Shown piece by piece: positions 36,190 through 45,959 of a DNA stretch of 64,000 nt. The DNA is taken from assembly GCA_016839915.1 (NCBI GenBank), contig JAEOTH010000151.1:1-64000 (forward strand), read 5' to 3'. Within the stretch, counting starts at the first letter, position 1. Each line of letters starts with the position of its first letter. The notes beneath the pieces are model-generated. The model was not told where the DNA came from. It saw only the letters and a list, made by a program, of their open reading frames with translations, and made no database searches. Made by a program: the position numbers and the translations under genes. The DNA comes from Promethearchaeota archaeon. Lineage in GTDB: Archaea; Asgardarchaeota; Lokiarchaeia; Sigyniarchaeales; SOKP01.

Positions 36190-36846
36190 TCATTTTTTTA
36201 ATTCATTTTGTAATTTTTCCCAATCTTTAAGAAAATCTTCTAATCCTTGATCAGTATTAGGATGTTTGAACATTTTTTCAAGAACAGCAAATGGAATAGT
36301 AGCAATATGAGCTCCAACTTTTGCAGACTCAATAACATGGCGCGTGTTTCTCACTGAAGCAACAATTAATTCAGATTTAAAATCATAAGCATTTAAAATG
36401 TCCATACATTCCCAAAGAAAATCAATTTCATTCTGACCATTATCCATTAACCTTCCTATGAAAGGACTTATATAAGAAGCTCCAGCTTTAGCAGCAATTA
36501 AAACCTGATTCTGCGAAAATACAAGAGTTACGTTTGTCTTAATTCCTTCTGGTTCAAGAATTTTAACAGCTTTAATACCTTCTTTTGTAAAGGGAATCTT
36601 GATCACAATATTGGGGGCAATTTTAGCTAATTCACGAGCTTCTTTAACCATTTCTTCTGTATCCAATCCAATAACTTCTCCACTGACAGGACCATCAACT
36701 AATTCACATATTTTTCTTAGTTGATCAATTGGCTCAGCGCCTTCCCTAGCTAAAAGGGTAGGGTTTGTAGTAACTCCGTCGATTATTCCTAATTCTAGCA
36801 TTTCTTTTATTTGTTTTAAATTAGCAGTGTCTATAAAAAACTTCAT
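36190..36846 (-). CDS. tal: Transaldolase (TalC/F6P-aldolase type)
   Basis: Short 218-residue transaldolase of the MipB/TalC class. Family marks: [49 protein letters not shown] with the Schiff-base Lys, [29 protein letters not shown]-like segment and [15 protein letters not shown]. Transfers a dihydroxyacetone unit between sugar phosphates, so it can make sedoheptulose 7-phosphate from fructose 6-phosphate and erythrose 4-phosphate. The transketolase and Rpe genes beside it supply the connected steps. Confidence 0.94.
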   Translation of the reverse strand: MKFFIDTANLKQIKEMLELGIIDGVTTNPTLLAREGAEPIDQLRKICELVDGPVSGEVIGLDTEEMVKEARELAKIAPNIVIKIPFTKEGIKAVKILEPEGIKTNVTLVFSQNQVLIAAKAGASYISPFIGRLMDNGQNEIDFLWECMDILNAYDFKSELIVASVRNTRHVIESAKVGAHIATIPFAVLEKMFKHPNTDQGLEDFLKDWEKLQNELKK

Positions 36847-36889
36847 GATATATCACGATTACATTTAGTGAATAAATTAATATTTGATT

Positions 36890-37459
36890 TTATATATTTA
36901 TAGCAAATTCTTTTAAGTTTTTAAATATCATGTCCGGTATTATCTGACCAATTTCGTTTTGTTCCTCTTTCCCATAACCAGTTAAAACTAAAACTTTTTT
37001 ACATTTTGCATTTTTTCCTGTTTGAACATCATTTAAAGTATCTCCAACCATATATGAACTAGTTAAATCAATATTATGTTTTAATACAGCTTTTAAAATC
37101 ATTCTTGGATTTGGTTTCCTACAATCACATGGACCACTAAAATCGGGATGGTGAGGACAATAATAAATATCATCTAATTCAACTCCATTTTGCTTTAATC
37201 TTTTAATCATCTTATCATGTATCCTCTCAAGAGTTTTTTCTGGAAAATACCCCCGTGCTATACCAGCTTGATTGGTAATAACAATAAGTAAAAAACCTTT
37301 CCGCTTTAGAATTTTTAAAGCTTCAATTGATCCCTCAATAAATTCAAAATTTTTTGGACTGGAAAGATAACCTACTTCTTTATTAACTACACCATCTCGA
37401 TCTAAGAAAATTGCCTTCTCTTTTTCACTCTTTTTCATCAGAAAATCTAAGCAATTCAA
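36890..37459 (-). CDS. gmhB: Heptose 1,7-bisphosphate 7-phosphatase (GmhB)
   Basis: HAD-superfamily histidinol-phosphatase-like enzyme of 189 residues. Motif I is [17 protein letters not shown], motif [14 protein letters not shown], the zinc loop [18 protein letters not shown] is present as in GmhB, and motif IV is MVGDTLNDV. Removes the 7-phosphate from D-glycero-D-manno-heptose 1,7-bisphosphate. The annotated start overlaps rpe by 35 bases; an internal ATG (MKKSEK, 37438) would reduce the overlap to 14. Third in the minus-strand run gmhA-rpe-gmhB-tal. Confidence 0.93.
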   Translation of the reverse strand: MNCLDFLMKKSEKEKAIFLDRDGVVNKEVGYLSSPKNFEFIEGSIEALKILKRKGFLLIVITNQAGIARGYFPEKTLERIHDKMIKRLKQNGVELDDIYYCPHHPDFSGPCDCRKPNPRMILKAVLKHNIDLTSSYMVGDTLNDVQTGKNAKCKKVLVLTGYGKEEQNEIGQIIPDMIFKNLKEFAINI

Positions 37460-38060
37460 TAATTTTATTGGGATCTTGAGCTTTTAAAATGGTGCTTGAG
37501 CTTGTTAAAATATCTGTATTTTTTAATAATTTTGCGTTTGTTAAATTTATTCCACCGTCAATATCAATAATAAAATCATATTTATTCTTATATTCAGCTA
37601 ATTTATTTACCTTCTCTACAGAACTAATTAGAAACTTCTGGCCTGACCATCCAGGTTTTACACTCATCACTAAGATAATATCGATTTTATTTAAGTATGG
37701 TATAATTTCAGAAATGACAGTCCCGGGGTTTATAGCGAGACCAACCTTTTTATTATTTTTTTTTACTTCTTTTATAATGACATCCCTTTTGGTGCCAATT
37801 TCAAAATGAAATAAAAATATATCAATATAAGTTATGATTTTTTTAATATAATCACAAGGGTCAACTACCATTAAATGGGCGATTATAGGAGTATTATAAG
37901 TCTCTTTTATTATTCGAAAAACATGGAGATTATTATTTATATTATTAACAAATTTACCATCCATAACATCTACATGAATATAATCGAAGCCTTCTAATCC
38001 TCTTAAAAGATCTACTGAAAAGTCTTCTAAGGCATGTACAGAAACTGCGATATATTTCAT
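37425..38060 (-). CDS. rpe: Ribulose-phosphate 3-epimerase-like protein
   Basis: TIM-barrel epimerase of 211 residues interconverting ribulose 5-phosphate and xylulose 5-phosphate. Recognisable blocks are [59 protein letters not shown] and [12 protein letters not shown]. Catalytic Asp and metal-binding His positions are kept in HVDVMDG and HLMV. It is more diverged than typical Rpe (VSVHALE at the start rather than PSILSAD). Located between gmhA (10 bases) and gmhB (overlap), an unusual place for this enzyme that suggests a dedicated role in sedoheptulose 7-phosphate supply. Confidence 0.9.
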   Translation of the reverse strand: MKYIAVSVHALEDFSVDLLRGLEGFDYIHVDVMDGKFVNNINNNLHVFRIIKETYNTPIIAHLMVVDPCDYIKKIITYIDIFLFHFEIGTKRDVIIKEVKKNNKKVGLAINPGTVISEIIPYLNKIDIILVMSVKPGWSGQKFLISSVEKVNKLAEYKNKYDFIIDIDGGINLTNAKLLKNTDILTSSSTILKAQDPNKIIELLRFSDEKE

Positions 38061-38070
38061 AGATTATCGA

Positions 38071-38637
38071 TTACCCAAAAAGTTCTTCCTCTACTAAATA
38101 ACAAATAATATGACCTACAGTTATATGTCCTTCTTGAATTCGTGGAGTATCTGTGGAGGGTATTTTTAAACAAAGATCAGTTATTTCTTCAATTTTATTT
38201 GGTTTTTGGCCAGTAAAACCTATTGTTATGGCTCCTTTCTCTTTAGCTTTCAATAAACCTTTAATCACATTTGGAGAATTGCCAGAAGTACTAATTCCAA
38301 TAGCAATATCTCCTTCTTCTACAAATGAAGCCACTTGTCTTTCAAATATTATATCATACCCATAATCATTTGCAATAGCAGTTACCACTGATGTATTTGT
38401 ATGAAATGCTAGAGATGGAAGAGATCTACGATCTTTATAGAATTTACCCACAAACTCAGCTGCTATATGTTGAGCATCAGCTGCACTCCCACCATTTCCA
38501 AATAGTACTACTTTTTTTTTTCTTTTATAAGCATTTATTATTTCTTTGGCAATTTTTGTGATAATGGAAGTTTGATTTTTAAGTTCTTCTTTTACTTTAA
38601 TATTTTCCTCTAAAATTGAGATTATTTCGTTTTCCAT
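38071..38637 (-). CDS. gmhA: Phosphoheptose isomerase
   Basis: Converts sedoheptulose 7-phosphate to D-glycero-D-manno-heptose 7-phosphate. SIS-domain protein of 188 residues, standard GmhA size, with VVLFGNGGSAADAQHIAAEFVGKFYKDR, LAFHTNTSVVTAIANDYGYDIIF, GISTSGNSPNVIKGL, STDTPRIQEGHITVGHII and catalytic His and Glu positions intact (E in AAEF, H in GHIT). First gene of the heptose/pentose-phosphate run, with its likely promoter in the 190-base gap upstream. Confidence 0.95.
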   Translation of the reverse strand: MENEIISILEENIKVKEELKNQTSIITKIAKEIINAYKRKKKVVLFGNGGSAADAQHIAAEFVGKFYKDRRSLPSLAFHTNTSVVTAIANDYGYDIIFERQVASFVEEGDIAIGISTSGNSPNVIKGLLKAKEKGAITIGFTGQKPNKIEEITDLCLKIPSTDTPRIQEGHITVGHIICYLVEEELFG

Positions 38638-38831
38638 AATACTTCTGCCAAAAATACTATTAAGATTTTTTTTTATGGAAATAATTGTTTTTATTTAAAA
38701 TCTTTTACTACATTTTTGAGTAAATAGAAATAAGGAAATATAATATAGTTATTCAAACTTAATTATTAAAGAACTAAAAATTTGACAAATTTAAAGAATA
38801 GAACATATCATTTTTAATTTAAAAGTAGATT

Positions 38832-40157
38832 ATGAAGAAAAAATTCTTAAATAGTCTATTCAGTAATTTTAGACTTATTATTAAAAAAAAAATTAATTTA
38901 AAAGAAAAGCAGAGTACTATTGGAAAAATATTGGTATCCGGCTATTATATCCTATCTAATCTCAAGTTTTTAATTGAAAAAAAATACTTAATGTTAAAGT
39001 TTCGATTAGTATATGGTAAATTATATTTTAAAAAATTATATTGGGTAAATCCCGAAGATTTACAATATTTTTCAGAGATTAGAGTCGATAAATGGAAGAA
39101 TTATAATTGGATACTAAATGGAGATTGGGATTTACCGAAAACATCATTTGAAAACTCTGTTTTCTATCAAGGTTTCAAGGAGAGATTCAAAGAAGGAAAA
39201 AATTGGGAATTGACAAAATACTATAAATTTGAAATGTCAAAAGGTAATGCAAAAGATTTGGATAAGATTAAAAAGAGAATTGTTGAAAAATTTGAAAAAT
39301 TTGAAAAATTATATTATGAAATTAAGAAAAATGGCATTAAACCAAAAAACAAACTTTCTATTTCAAAAGGATGGTTTGCACGAACAGATATAAAAACAAC
39401 TTTAGATAATATATCAATAGATATTGGAAGAGATGGTCAATATTTGATTTGTCACGGTAAAAACAGGCTTTCGATAGCCAAAATGCTTAATTTTCCGGAA
39501 ATTCCAGTAATAATAATTATAAGACATAAAAAATGGATGGATTTTAGAAGAAAACTAATAAAAATTTTCAAAATTCATCAAAGAGACAGTACTAAAATTT
39601 TTTCACACGTTGACCTACAAAATATTTCCTTCAAAAAGGGTGATATACCCTTTGAGATTTTAAAGGAGAATATTCACAATTCTAATGGTACTCTCCTTAA
39701 TATAGGTGCAAGGACTGGATTCTTTTGTCTTAAATTTGAGCAAGAAGGATTTGACTGTTATGCAGTCGAAGAGAATCCAGAGTATTTATATTTACTGAAA
39801 AAAATAAAAAAAGTTGAAAAGAAGAAATTTAAGATTATTCCTGAATCTATTTTGGAATATAACAAAAATCAAGAATTAAAATTCGACATCGTGCTTTTAT
39901 TAAATAGGTTTCATCATTATTTAAGATCAGAAGAATCTTATATGAAATTTTTTGACTTTTTGAGGAGAATCAATATGAAAGAATTACTTTTTTGTTTACC
40001 TCATAAGAAAGAAATTCAATATCCGAAAACATTTCAAGATTTCGATTCAAATCATATAATAAAGATGATAATTGAAAATTCTTGCTTAAGTGAGTCAATA
40101 GTAATAGGTAAAACAAAAAAAGGCCGAGCTATTTATAAATTCTTTGGAAAGACTTAA
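38832..40157 (+). CDS. ParB-like domain fused to methyltransferase, paralogue 1
   Basis: 441 residues. N-terminal basic helices, then WVNPEDLQYF and, near residues 195-240, NIGRDGQYLICHGKNRLSIAKMLNFPEIPVIIIIRHKKW. That block recalls the ParB/Srx-like fold domain (DGRHRLAIAKxLG...IPV) seen in archaeal surface glycan loci. The C-terminal third is a SAM-binding domain: TLLNIGARTGFFCLKFEQEGFDCYAVEENPEYL, FDIVLLLNRFHH. A second gene of identical length and plan lies at 42323-43648. Function is unknown; a sugar-phosphate or glycolipid methylation role is only inference from position. Confidence 0.75.
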   Translation: MKKKFLNSLFSNFRLIIKKKINLKEKQSTIGKILVSGYYILSNLKFLIEKKYLMLKFRLVYGKLYFKKLYWVNPEDLQYFSEIRVDKWKNYNWILNGDWDLPKTSFENSVFYQGFKERFKEGKNWELTKYYKFEMSKGNAKDLDKIKKRIVEKFEKFEKLYYEIKKNGIKPKNKLSISKGWFARTDIKTTLDNISIDIGRDGQYLICHGKNRLSIAKMLNFPEIPVIIIIRHKKWMDFRRKLIKIFKIHQRDSTKIFSHVDLQNISFKKGDIPFEILKENIHNSNGTLLNIGARTGFFCLKFEQEGFDCYAVEENPEYLYLLKKIKKVEKKKFKIIPESILEYNKNQELKFDIVLLLNRFHHYLRSEESYMKFFDFLRRINMKELLFCLPHKKEIQYPKTFQDFDSNHIIKMIIENSCLSESIVIGKTKKGRAIYKFFGKT

Positions 40158-40289
40158 TTGAAATAGCTATCAGAGAAAAAAAAAGTTTGGAAATTAGATT
40201 CTAGTGAAATAATCTTATATTATAACTAAAAAAAGATTTATTTTAATGATTATTAGCATTATTTAATAATTGCTTAGACTATTTTAAAT

Positions 40290-41237
40290 ATGACTGGAGA
40301 AGAACTCCCCAAGAATGGTGTCATTTATTGTGCGACAGGTAAAAAATTATTTTTAGATGAAGCAATAATTTCAGTAAAATCATTACGTCAATATAATAAA
40401 AACATTAGTGTTTCTCTTTTTATTGATGAGAAAAATTATTCTAAAATTGAGCTGGATTTATTCAATTCAGTCCATATAATTAAAAAACCTAAGTATAGTT
40501 TTGCTGATAAAAATTACTCAATGAGAAATTCACCTTATCAAAAAACTATATATCTGGATTGTGACACTATAATAAACGGTGAAATTTCAGAAATATTCTT
40601 AATTCTAAAAAAATTTGATTTAGCTGCAGCTAATGTACCCTTTAAAAACCATAATTATAAACCTACGTACTATCAGGCAGGAGTTGTTGCTTTTAAGAAA
40701 AACAGAAAGATGGAAAAATTCTTTAATATGTGGGACAAGAAATTTGAGCTAAGTATCCTTTATTCGGATCAGCCTTCGTTTCGTAATGTAATAACTTCAT
40801 CTTCAATTTCGATTTTTACTTTACCACCAGAATATAATTTTAGAATTTCAAATGCTTCATATATAAAAAATAAAATAAAGATAATCCATAGTCATGAGAT
40901 AATGTTTATGGATAGTTTAAAAAGAAAAGCTTTAATTGGTTTTCTTAATAAAAGTTCTAAAGAAAGAGTGTGGTTTCCGGGAAGAGGATTCCGAATGCTT
41001 AAAGAAGAATTTAATCTTCAAATAAATTTTTTACTTTTATTTAAAGAAATACTCTTCCATAAAATTAGCAAACTTTTATGGAATAAATTTCTAAATAAAA
41101 ATTTGAAGAAAAAATTAAGGATTAAATTAACTCAATTTTACCTTCCATGGTTAATTAATTTGGTAATTCCTAAGGAATATAAGGAAAGATTATCATTTTC
41201 TTATGAAATGATAAGGACTTTCCAAAAGGAGGTTTGA
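40290..41237 (+). CDS. GT8-like GT-A glycosyltransferase
   Basis: 315 residues. GVIYCATGKKLFLDEAIISVKSLRQYN, then KTIYLDCDTIINGEISEIF with the DxD metal motif, and YYQAGVVAFKKNRKMEKFF (QAG, typical of GT8/GT77-like enzymes) and DQPSFRNVI. Single-domain GT-A fold with a basic hydrophobic C-terminal region that may bind the membrane. Lies between the two ParB-like/methyltransferase paralogues and is followed by a methyltransferase gene with overlapping or abutting ends. Donor unknown. Confidence 0.82.
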   Translation: MTGEELPKNGVIYCATGKKLFLDEAIISVKSLRQYNKNISVSLFIDEKNYSKIELDLFNSVHIIKKPKYSFADKNYSMRNSPYQKTIYLDCDTIINGEISEIFLILKKFDLAAANVPFKNHNYKPTYYQAGVVAFKKNRKMEKFFNMWDKKFELSILYSDQPSFRNVITSSSISIFTLPPEYNFRISNASYIKNKIKIIHSHEIMFMDSLKRKALIGFLNKSSKERVWFPGRGFRMLKEEFNLQINFLLLFKEILFHKISKLLWNKFLNKNLKKKLRIKLTQFYLPWLINLVIPKEYKERLSFSYEMIRTFQKEV

Positions 41238-41242
41238 AGGAA

Positions 41243-42172
41243 ATGGATTTAGATAAAAATAAAATATATGAAATATGCTCTGATAATCTGCCAGATTTTT
41301 TAAGAGTAATTGACGGTATGACTTATGAAAGCGAAGGCATTTTTAATAGCGAAATGCTATTATTAGTATCCTTAATTAAACATTTTAATGTAAAATTAAT
41401 TATAGAAAGCGGAAGAGCAAATGGACAAAGCACTAAAGTACTTGCAGAATATTTCAAAAATCCTGAGTATAAAATTATTAGCATTGAATTTGTCAAATAT
41501 AGTCCTGAAGTAAAATATTCATATAAAAAATTAAAGAATTATAAAAATCTAAAACTATTATTTGGAGATTCTTTTAACCTAATACCAAATCTAATTACAG
41601 AAGAATGTTGTATTTTAATAGATGGTCCAAAAAGATTAAATGCACTAAAATTAGCATTAAATTCTTTTAAAAATCCTTTAGTTAAAGCGATATTAATACA
41701 TGATATGTATAAGGATTCTCCATTTAGAGAAATCGCTGAAAAACTCTTCCCAAATCATTTTTTTACTGATGACAAAGAATTTGTTAAGAAATTTAGAAGA
41801 ATTGATAAAAAAAATTGGATAGATTTAAGAAAATATAGAGATTTCCGATCCTGGGGGCCATATCGAAGAGGAAAAAAGAAATTTAAAAGTTATAGCTCAA
41901 CTCTAATGGCTGCATTTAACTATTTAGATTCTATAGATATTAACCAATTCATTTCGCATTCTCATTCTAAGAAACTTATGAAAACCAAATGGAGAGTTAA
42001 ATATCTTTTAGGTGGATGGCGTAAAAGAATTAAAAAGTTAATTACTTTCCCAATTTCATATATATTTTATGAAAAAACCATAAATCATGGAAAATCACTG
42101 GATTTAAAACGTTTATTTAAACTTTGGTTTAAACTCGCATATGAAGAATTTAAGGTTATGTTTAAAAAATAG
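41243..42172 (+). CDS. Class I SAM methyltransferase-like protein
   Basis: The track starts on TTG at 41234, inside the GGAGGT Shine-Dalgarno region; ATG at 41243 has correct spacing to GGAGGT and gives 309 residues beginning MDLDKNK. The core reads LIIESGRANGQSTKVLAEYF, IISIEF, LKLLFGDSF, CCILIDGPKR and AILIHDMY, a Methyltransf_24-like arrangement in which the glycine loop is ESGRANGQS. The C-terminal 90 residues are very basic with a hydrophobic patch (LITFPISYIFY). Directly downstream of the GT8-like gene. Probable sugar methyltransferase. Confidence 0.72.
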   Translation: MDLDKNKIYEICSDNLPDFLRVIDGMTYESEGIFNSEMLLLVSLIKHFNVKLIIESGRANGQSTKVLAEYFKNPEYKIISIEFVKYSPEVKYSYKKLKNYKNLKLLFGDSFNLIPNLITEECCILIDGPKRLNALKLALNSFKNPLVKAILIHDMYKDSPFREIAEKLFPNHFFTDDKEFVKKFRRIDKKNWIDLRKYRDFRSWGPYRRGKKKFKSYSSTLMAAFNYLDSIDINQFISHSHSKKLMKTKWRVKYLLGGWRKRIKKLITFPISYIFYEKTINHGKSLDLKRLFKLWFKLAYEEFKVMFKK

Positions 42173-42322
42173 CTAATTTTCTTTTAAAAAAGGTATCTGG
42201 GCTATTTAATTTTTAATAGAATTATTATTTTCATTAAAGTTCCTAAAAAAGGAACTAGTGATATGGAAAATATTAACTATATACTTCAGATAACTTTTAA
42301 GGATTTGAAAAATTAATATTGA

Positions 42323-43648
42323 TTGATCTTGATAATCAGAAAAATAGTTATAAAAATACAGCAGTTAGTTCTTGAAATAGATGATGATTTGCATTTAATA
42401 GGGAAACCGTTAGTTGTTCTATGGAATTTTCTCCATAGATTCAAATTTAAAATAGGGAAAATTCTTATGGAGTTAAGTAAACCATCTAAATATAATATTG
42501 AAAACTTCGATTCAGATGAAATCAATTGGGTAAATCCCAAAAAAATACGATATAAATTAATTAACTCATTTGACAAATTACAAAATTCATCTCTTATATT
42601 AAAAGGAAATTGGGACAAATCAAAGAAAGCAATTCTTAAATCAGAAGTATATGTAGCCTTTAAACAGAGATATAAAGAAGGAAAAAATTGGTATGAAACA
42701 AAATTTTATGAAAAAGCTTTAAGTGAAATTATAAGTGGAATAATTAAATTTGGTTGTAATAGTAAAGAAAAATGGGATCAATTTCTTGAAAGTATAGATA
42801 ATTTATACCATCAAAATTTAAAAAATAGAGTAAAAAATAATCTAAATCATTCCTTTGAACAAATATTTAAAAACTATAATATCTCAGCAAATCTAAACAA
42901 AATTATTGTAAATATTGGAAGAGATGGAGATATGATCTTGGTAAAGGGTGAGTTTTTACTATTATTAGCAAAATTCCTTAATATTCCTAAAATTCCGATT
43001 AAAATTTATATCAGACATAAAAAATGGATGGATTTCAAAAAGGAATTATATTATTTTTCTCGTGCTGGAAAACTTTATCAACAACTTAACCATCCAGACT
43101 TACTAAATTACACTTTTAAATATGGAGATAAACGTTTTGATATGATAAAAGAGAATTTATCTATTTTTAAAGGAAAACTTCTAGATATTGGTGCAAACTT
43201 AGGATATTTTTGCCATAAACTTGAGGATGAGGGTTTCGATTGTTATGCTGTAGAAAGAAACCCATTATATGTTTATTTTTTAAAAAAACTAAAAACTGCA
43301 GAATCGAGATTGTTTAAAGTAATTCCAGGTTCAATATTTCGCTACAAAAAAAATCAAGATTTAAATTTTGATGTTGTATTAGCTTTAAACATATTCCATA
43401 ATTTTATTGTTAGAAAAAAATCCTTTTTAAACTTAATCAAATTATTGAATAGACTTAAAATTAAAGAACTTTTTTTCGGAGCTCATCATCCAAGTGAATT
43501 TAAAAATGCAAAAGTTTATCAAAATTTCACTCCATCCCAATTTGTAAACTTTATAATTCAGAATTCATGCTTAACCGAAGCTAAAATAATTGGTAAAACA
43601 TTGGATGGAAGAATTCTTTACAAACTTACATCTCGAAATTCCCTTTAA
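42323..43648 (+). CDS. ParB-like domain fused to methyltransferase, paralogue 2
   Basis: 441 residues, TTG start, same length and domain order as 38832-40157. Shared blocks: NWVNPKKIRY, KQRYKEGKNWYETKFYEKAL, IVNIGRDGDMILVKGEFLLLLAK, IRHKKWMDFKKELY and LLDIGANLGYFCHKLEDEGFDCYAVERNPLYV. In the ParB-like block the HGKNRLSIAK of paralogue 1 becomes KGEFLLLLAK, so the polar residues of that site are lost here, while the SAM motif is better kept. The pair brackets a transferase and a methyltransferase, suggesting tandem duplication. Convergent to hddA. Confidence 0.75.
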   Translation: MILIIRKIVIKIQQLVLEIDDDLHLIGKPLVVLWNFLHRFKFKIGKILMELSKPSKYNIENFDSDEINWVNPKKIRYKLINSFDKLQNSSLILKGNWDKSKKAILKSEVYVAFKQRYKEGKNWYETKFYEKALSEIISGIIKFGCNSKEKWDQFLESIDNLYHQNLKNRVKNNLNHSFEQIFKNYNISANLNKIIVNIGRDGDMILVKGEFLLLLAKFLNIPKIPIKIYIRHKKWMDFKKELYYFSRAGKLYQQLNHPDLLNYTFKYGDKRFDMIKENLSIFKGKLLDIGANLGYFCHKLEDEGFDCYAVERNPLYVYFLKKLKTAESRLFKVIPGSIFRYKKNQDLNFDVVLALNIFHNFIVRKKSFLNLIKLLNRLKIKELFFGAHHPSEFKNAKVYQNFTPSQFVNFIIQNSCLTEAKIIGKTLDGRILYKLTSRNSL

Positions 43649-43695
43649 TTAAACTAATATCTTAAATAATGAGGTTTGTAAAGATTAATTTTTAA

Positions 43696-44706
43696 CTAGT
43701 TAATTTTCCAAACTTGAAGTCCATTAGGATCAAAATTAAAATTAATGATTTTACCACCAATTTTTTCCATCTCTCGCATAACCAAAAATTTTTTTTCAGG
43801 TTCACAAAATAACAGTAAGTGCCCACCTCCTCCAGCACCTAGCAATTTACCTCCTAAGACACCAAATTTTCTTGAAATTAAATAAAATTTTTCAATTTCT
43901 TTTGTAGAGATTTTAGAACTTAGACTTTTTTTAGCTAACCAGCCCTTATGTAACAATTCTCCAAATTCGCTTAGCTTACTAATATCTTTAGATTCAATGA
44001 TACTTTTCATAGAATAAGCAACTTCTTTTAAATCTTGCATTACTTCTAAATAGAATTTCTTCTCAATTTTATATCCTTTTAAAACTTCATCCTGAATATC
44101 CGAAGAAAAATGTGAACCACCTACATAACACAAAATCAATCGGTATTGTAACTCATTTATCATCTCTTTTGTCGTCTCAATTGGAGAGATTTTTACATTA
44201 TTAGAAAATTCTAGGAAATTAAATCCCCCAAAAGAAGCAGCAAATTGGTCTTGATATCCACCTTTCTGACATAATTCAATTCTTTCAATTTCATACGACT
44301 TTTGAGCAATATCATACTTAGAGAGACCTAAATCATAAAATTTATCGATAGCCCCGATAACTGCTACCGTTAAAGAAGAGGAACCTCCCATTCCTGAACC
44401 TTCAGGTAATTCAGAATAAATTATGATATCAAATCCTTTTTTAATATTTAAGAAATTTAAAATACCTTTAAATAGTTCAAATTCATCAGAATAATTTCTA
44501 TCACCGACATTAAATACTATTTGTTTATCTAGATTTATTGAAATGACTCGGATTTTTTTATCTGTTCTTGGTTTTAGAGTAATATACACGTGTCGATTAA
44601 TAGTAGTACTTATTACACATCCTCCATGATCCGTGCAATATGGTGCCATATCAGTACCACCACCTCCAAAACTTATACGGAATGGTGCTTTTGAACGAAC
44701 TATCAT
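43696..44706 (-). CDS. hddA: D-glycero-D-manno-heptose 7-phosphate kinase (HddA)
   Basis: GHMP-family kinase of 336 residues that phosphorylates C1 of D-glycero-D-manno-heptose 7-phosphate. RSKAPFRISFGGGGTDMAPYCTDHGGCVISTTIN is the HddA N-terminus; the ATP-binding motif is LPEGSGMGGSSSLTVAVIGA, and KLLGAGGGGHLLLFCE the third GHMP motif. Together with gmhA and gmhB 5 kb away it completes the route to D-glycero-D-manno-heptose 1-phosphate. A nucleotidyltransferase for this sugar (HddC) was not found in the window. Confidence 0.93.
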   Translation of the reverse strand: MIVRSKAPFRISFGGGGTDMAPYCTDHGGCVISTTINRHVYITLKPRTDKKIRVISINLDKQIVFNVGDRNYSDEFELFKGILNFLNIKKGFDIIIYSELPEGSGMGGSSSLTVAVIGAIDKFYDLGLSKYDIAQKSYEIERIELCQKGGYQDQFAASFGGFNFLEFSNNVKISPIETTKEMINELQYRLILCYVGGSHFSSDIQDEVLKGYKIEKKFYLEVMQDLKEVAYSMKSIIESKDISKLSEFGELLHKGWLAKKSLSSKISTKEIEKFYLISRKFGVLGGKLLGAGGGGHLLLFCEPEKKFLVMREMEKIGGKIINFNFDPNGLQVWKIN

Positions 44707-45068
44707 AATAATTCACATTAAAAATAAGAATATTAGTGTCATATTCTTTTCATACTAAATCATTAAAAAATTTGATTATAAGAATAATCTATTTTTTTTT
44801 AATCATCATTTCCCTAATTTCAACTTATTTTGAATAATTTAAATCTCTAATTTGAAAAATCTACTTACTACCTGAGGAAATGGTTATTTGGAGACTCATC
44901 TTACTAATTTCTATTTTCATAAAATTTATGAGCCATTTGTTCTATATTTAACTGATTACCAGTTAAAAAAAGATACATAATATATTGCTGATTAAAGGAG
45001 ATATACTAGAGAAGTAGAGATAAAAATCACTAGAAAAAAATCCAAAATAAATCAGATGATAACCCAAT
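44707..45068. other. Divergent intergenic region
   Basis: About 360 AT-rich bases between hddA and the plus-strand methyltransferase. No ORF, tRNA or repeat could be supported. AAAGGAGATATACTAG near 44995 resembles a ribosome binding site but no ORF follows it. Confidence 0.5.
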
Positions 45069-45833
45069 ATGTATTTGTTTATAAACAAAAAGCGAGTTTT
45101 GGCACATATTAAGAATAGAGGAATTTTTGGTTTTTTTTTATATCTTTTATCGATAGTGAAAAAGACATTTTATATTTTCTATTTAACATTTAATATCAGG
45201 AAATTAAACAAAAATTATACTGCAGATAGCTTAATTGATTATGTTTATACTAAAAACGAAGGTCTTATTAAACCAATTCAAATTAGGTCAGAAATTCTAA
45301 AATTAATCAAAATCATAAAAAATAAGAAACCGAAAACTGTGATTGAAATAGGAACTGCACAAGGAGGGACATTATTTCTAATCTCGAAGGCAATTCCTGA
45401 AGATTCTCTCATAGTTAGTATAGATTTACCTGGAGGGAGTTTTGGATATGGATATCCAAAAATTAAAATGCGTTTATATAAATCTTTTTCAAGGCCAAAG
45501 CAAAAATTACATCTAATTCGAGCAGATTCCCATAAATTAAATACTTTGAATAAAGTTAAAAAGATATTAAATAATAGAACGGTTGATCTTTTGTTTATTG
45601 ATGGAGATCATACCTATGATGGTGTTAAAAAGGATTTTGAAATGTATAGTCCACTTGTAAATAATACTGGAATTATTGGTTTTCATGATATTGTTATTTC
45701 GAAAAAGAGAAGTAATGTCGGTGTTAATGACTTTTGGATTGAGATAAAAAAAAACTATGAATATGAAGAAATAGTAGAAAATTGGAAGCAATTGAGATGT
45801 GGAATTGGAATTCTAAAAAGGAAAAAAACATAA
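45069..45833 (+). CDS. CmcI-like SAM-dependent methyltransferase, paralogue B
   Basis: 254 residues, paralogue of 24516-25328. TVIEIGTAQGGTLFLISK, SIDLPGGSFGYGYP, DLLFIDGDHTYDGVKKDFEMYSPLV and GIIGFHDI parallel the other copy almost residue for residue, while the N-terminal 80 residues differ. It likely methylates a sugar hydroxyl, and the pair may treat different positions or sugars. The next gene starts 126 bases downstream on the same strand. Confidence 0.85.
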   Translation: MYLFINKKRVLAHIKNRGIFGFFLYLLSIVKKTFYIFYLTFNIRKLNKNYTADSLIDYVYTKNEGLIKPIQIRSEILKLIKIIKNKKPKTVIEIGTAQGGTLFLISKAIPEDSLIVSIDLPGGSFGYGYPKIKMRLYKSFSRPKQKLHLIRADSHKLNTLNKVKKILNNRTVDLLFIDGDHTYDGVKKDFEMYSPLVNNTGIIGFHDIVISKKRSNVGVNDFWIEIKKNYEYEEIVENWKQLRCGIGILKRKKT

Positions 45834-45959
45834 GATCAATGAATTCTTGTTTTAAATATCTACCCCATTATTAAAACTATATTAAACTCATTATGTTTTC
45901 CATATTTGCATTTTAAATATAGATTCTATTTAAGTATCATAATTCATTAGAAGTAATTT

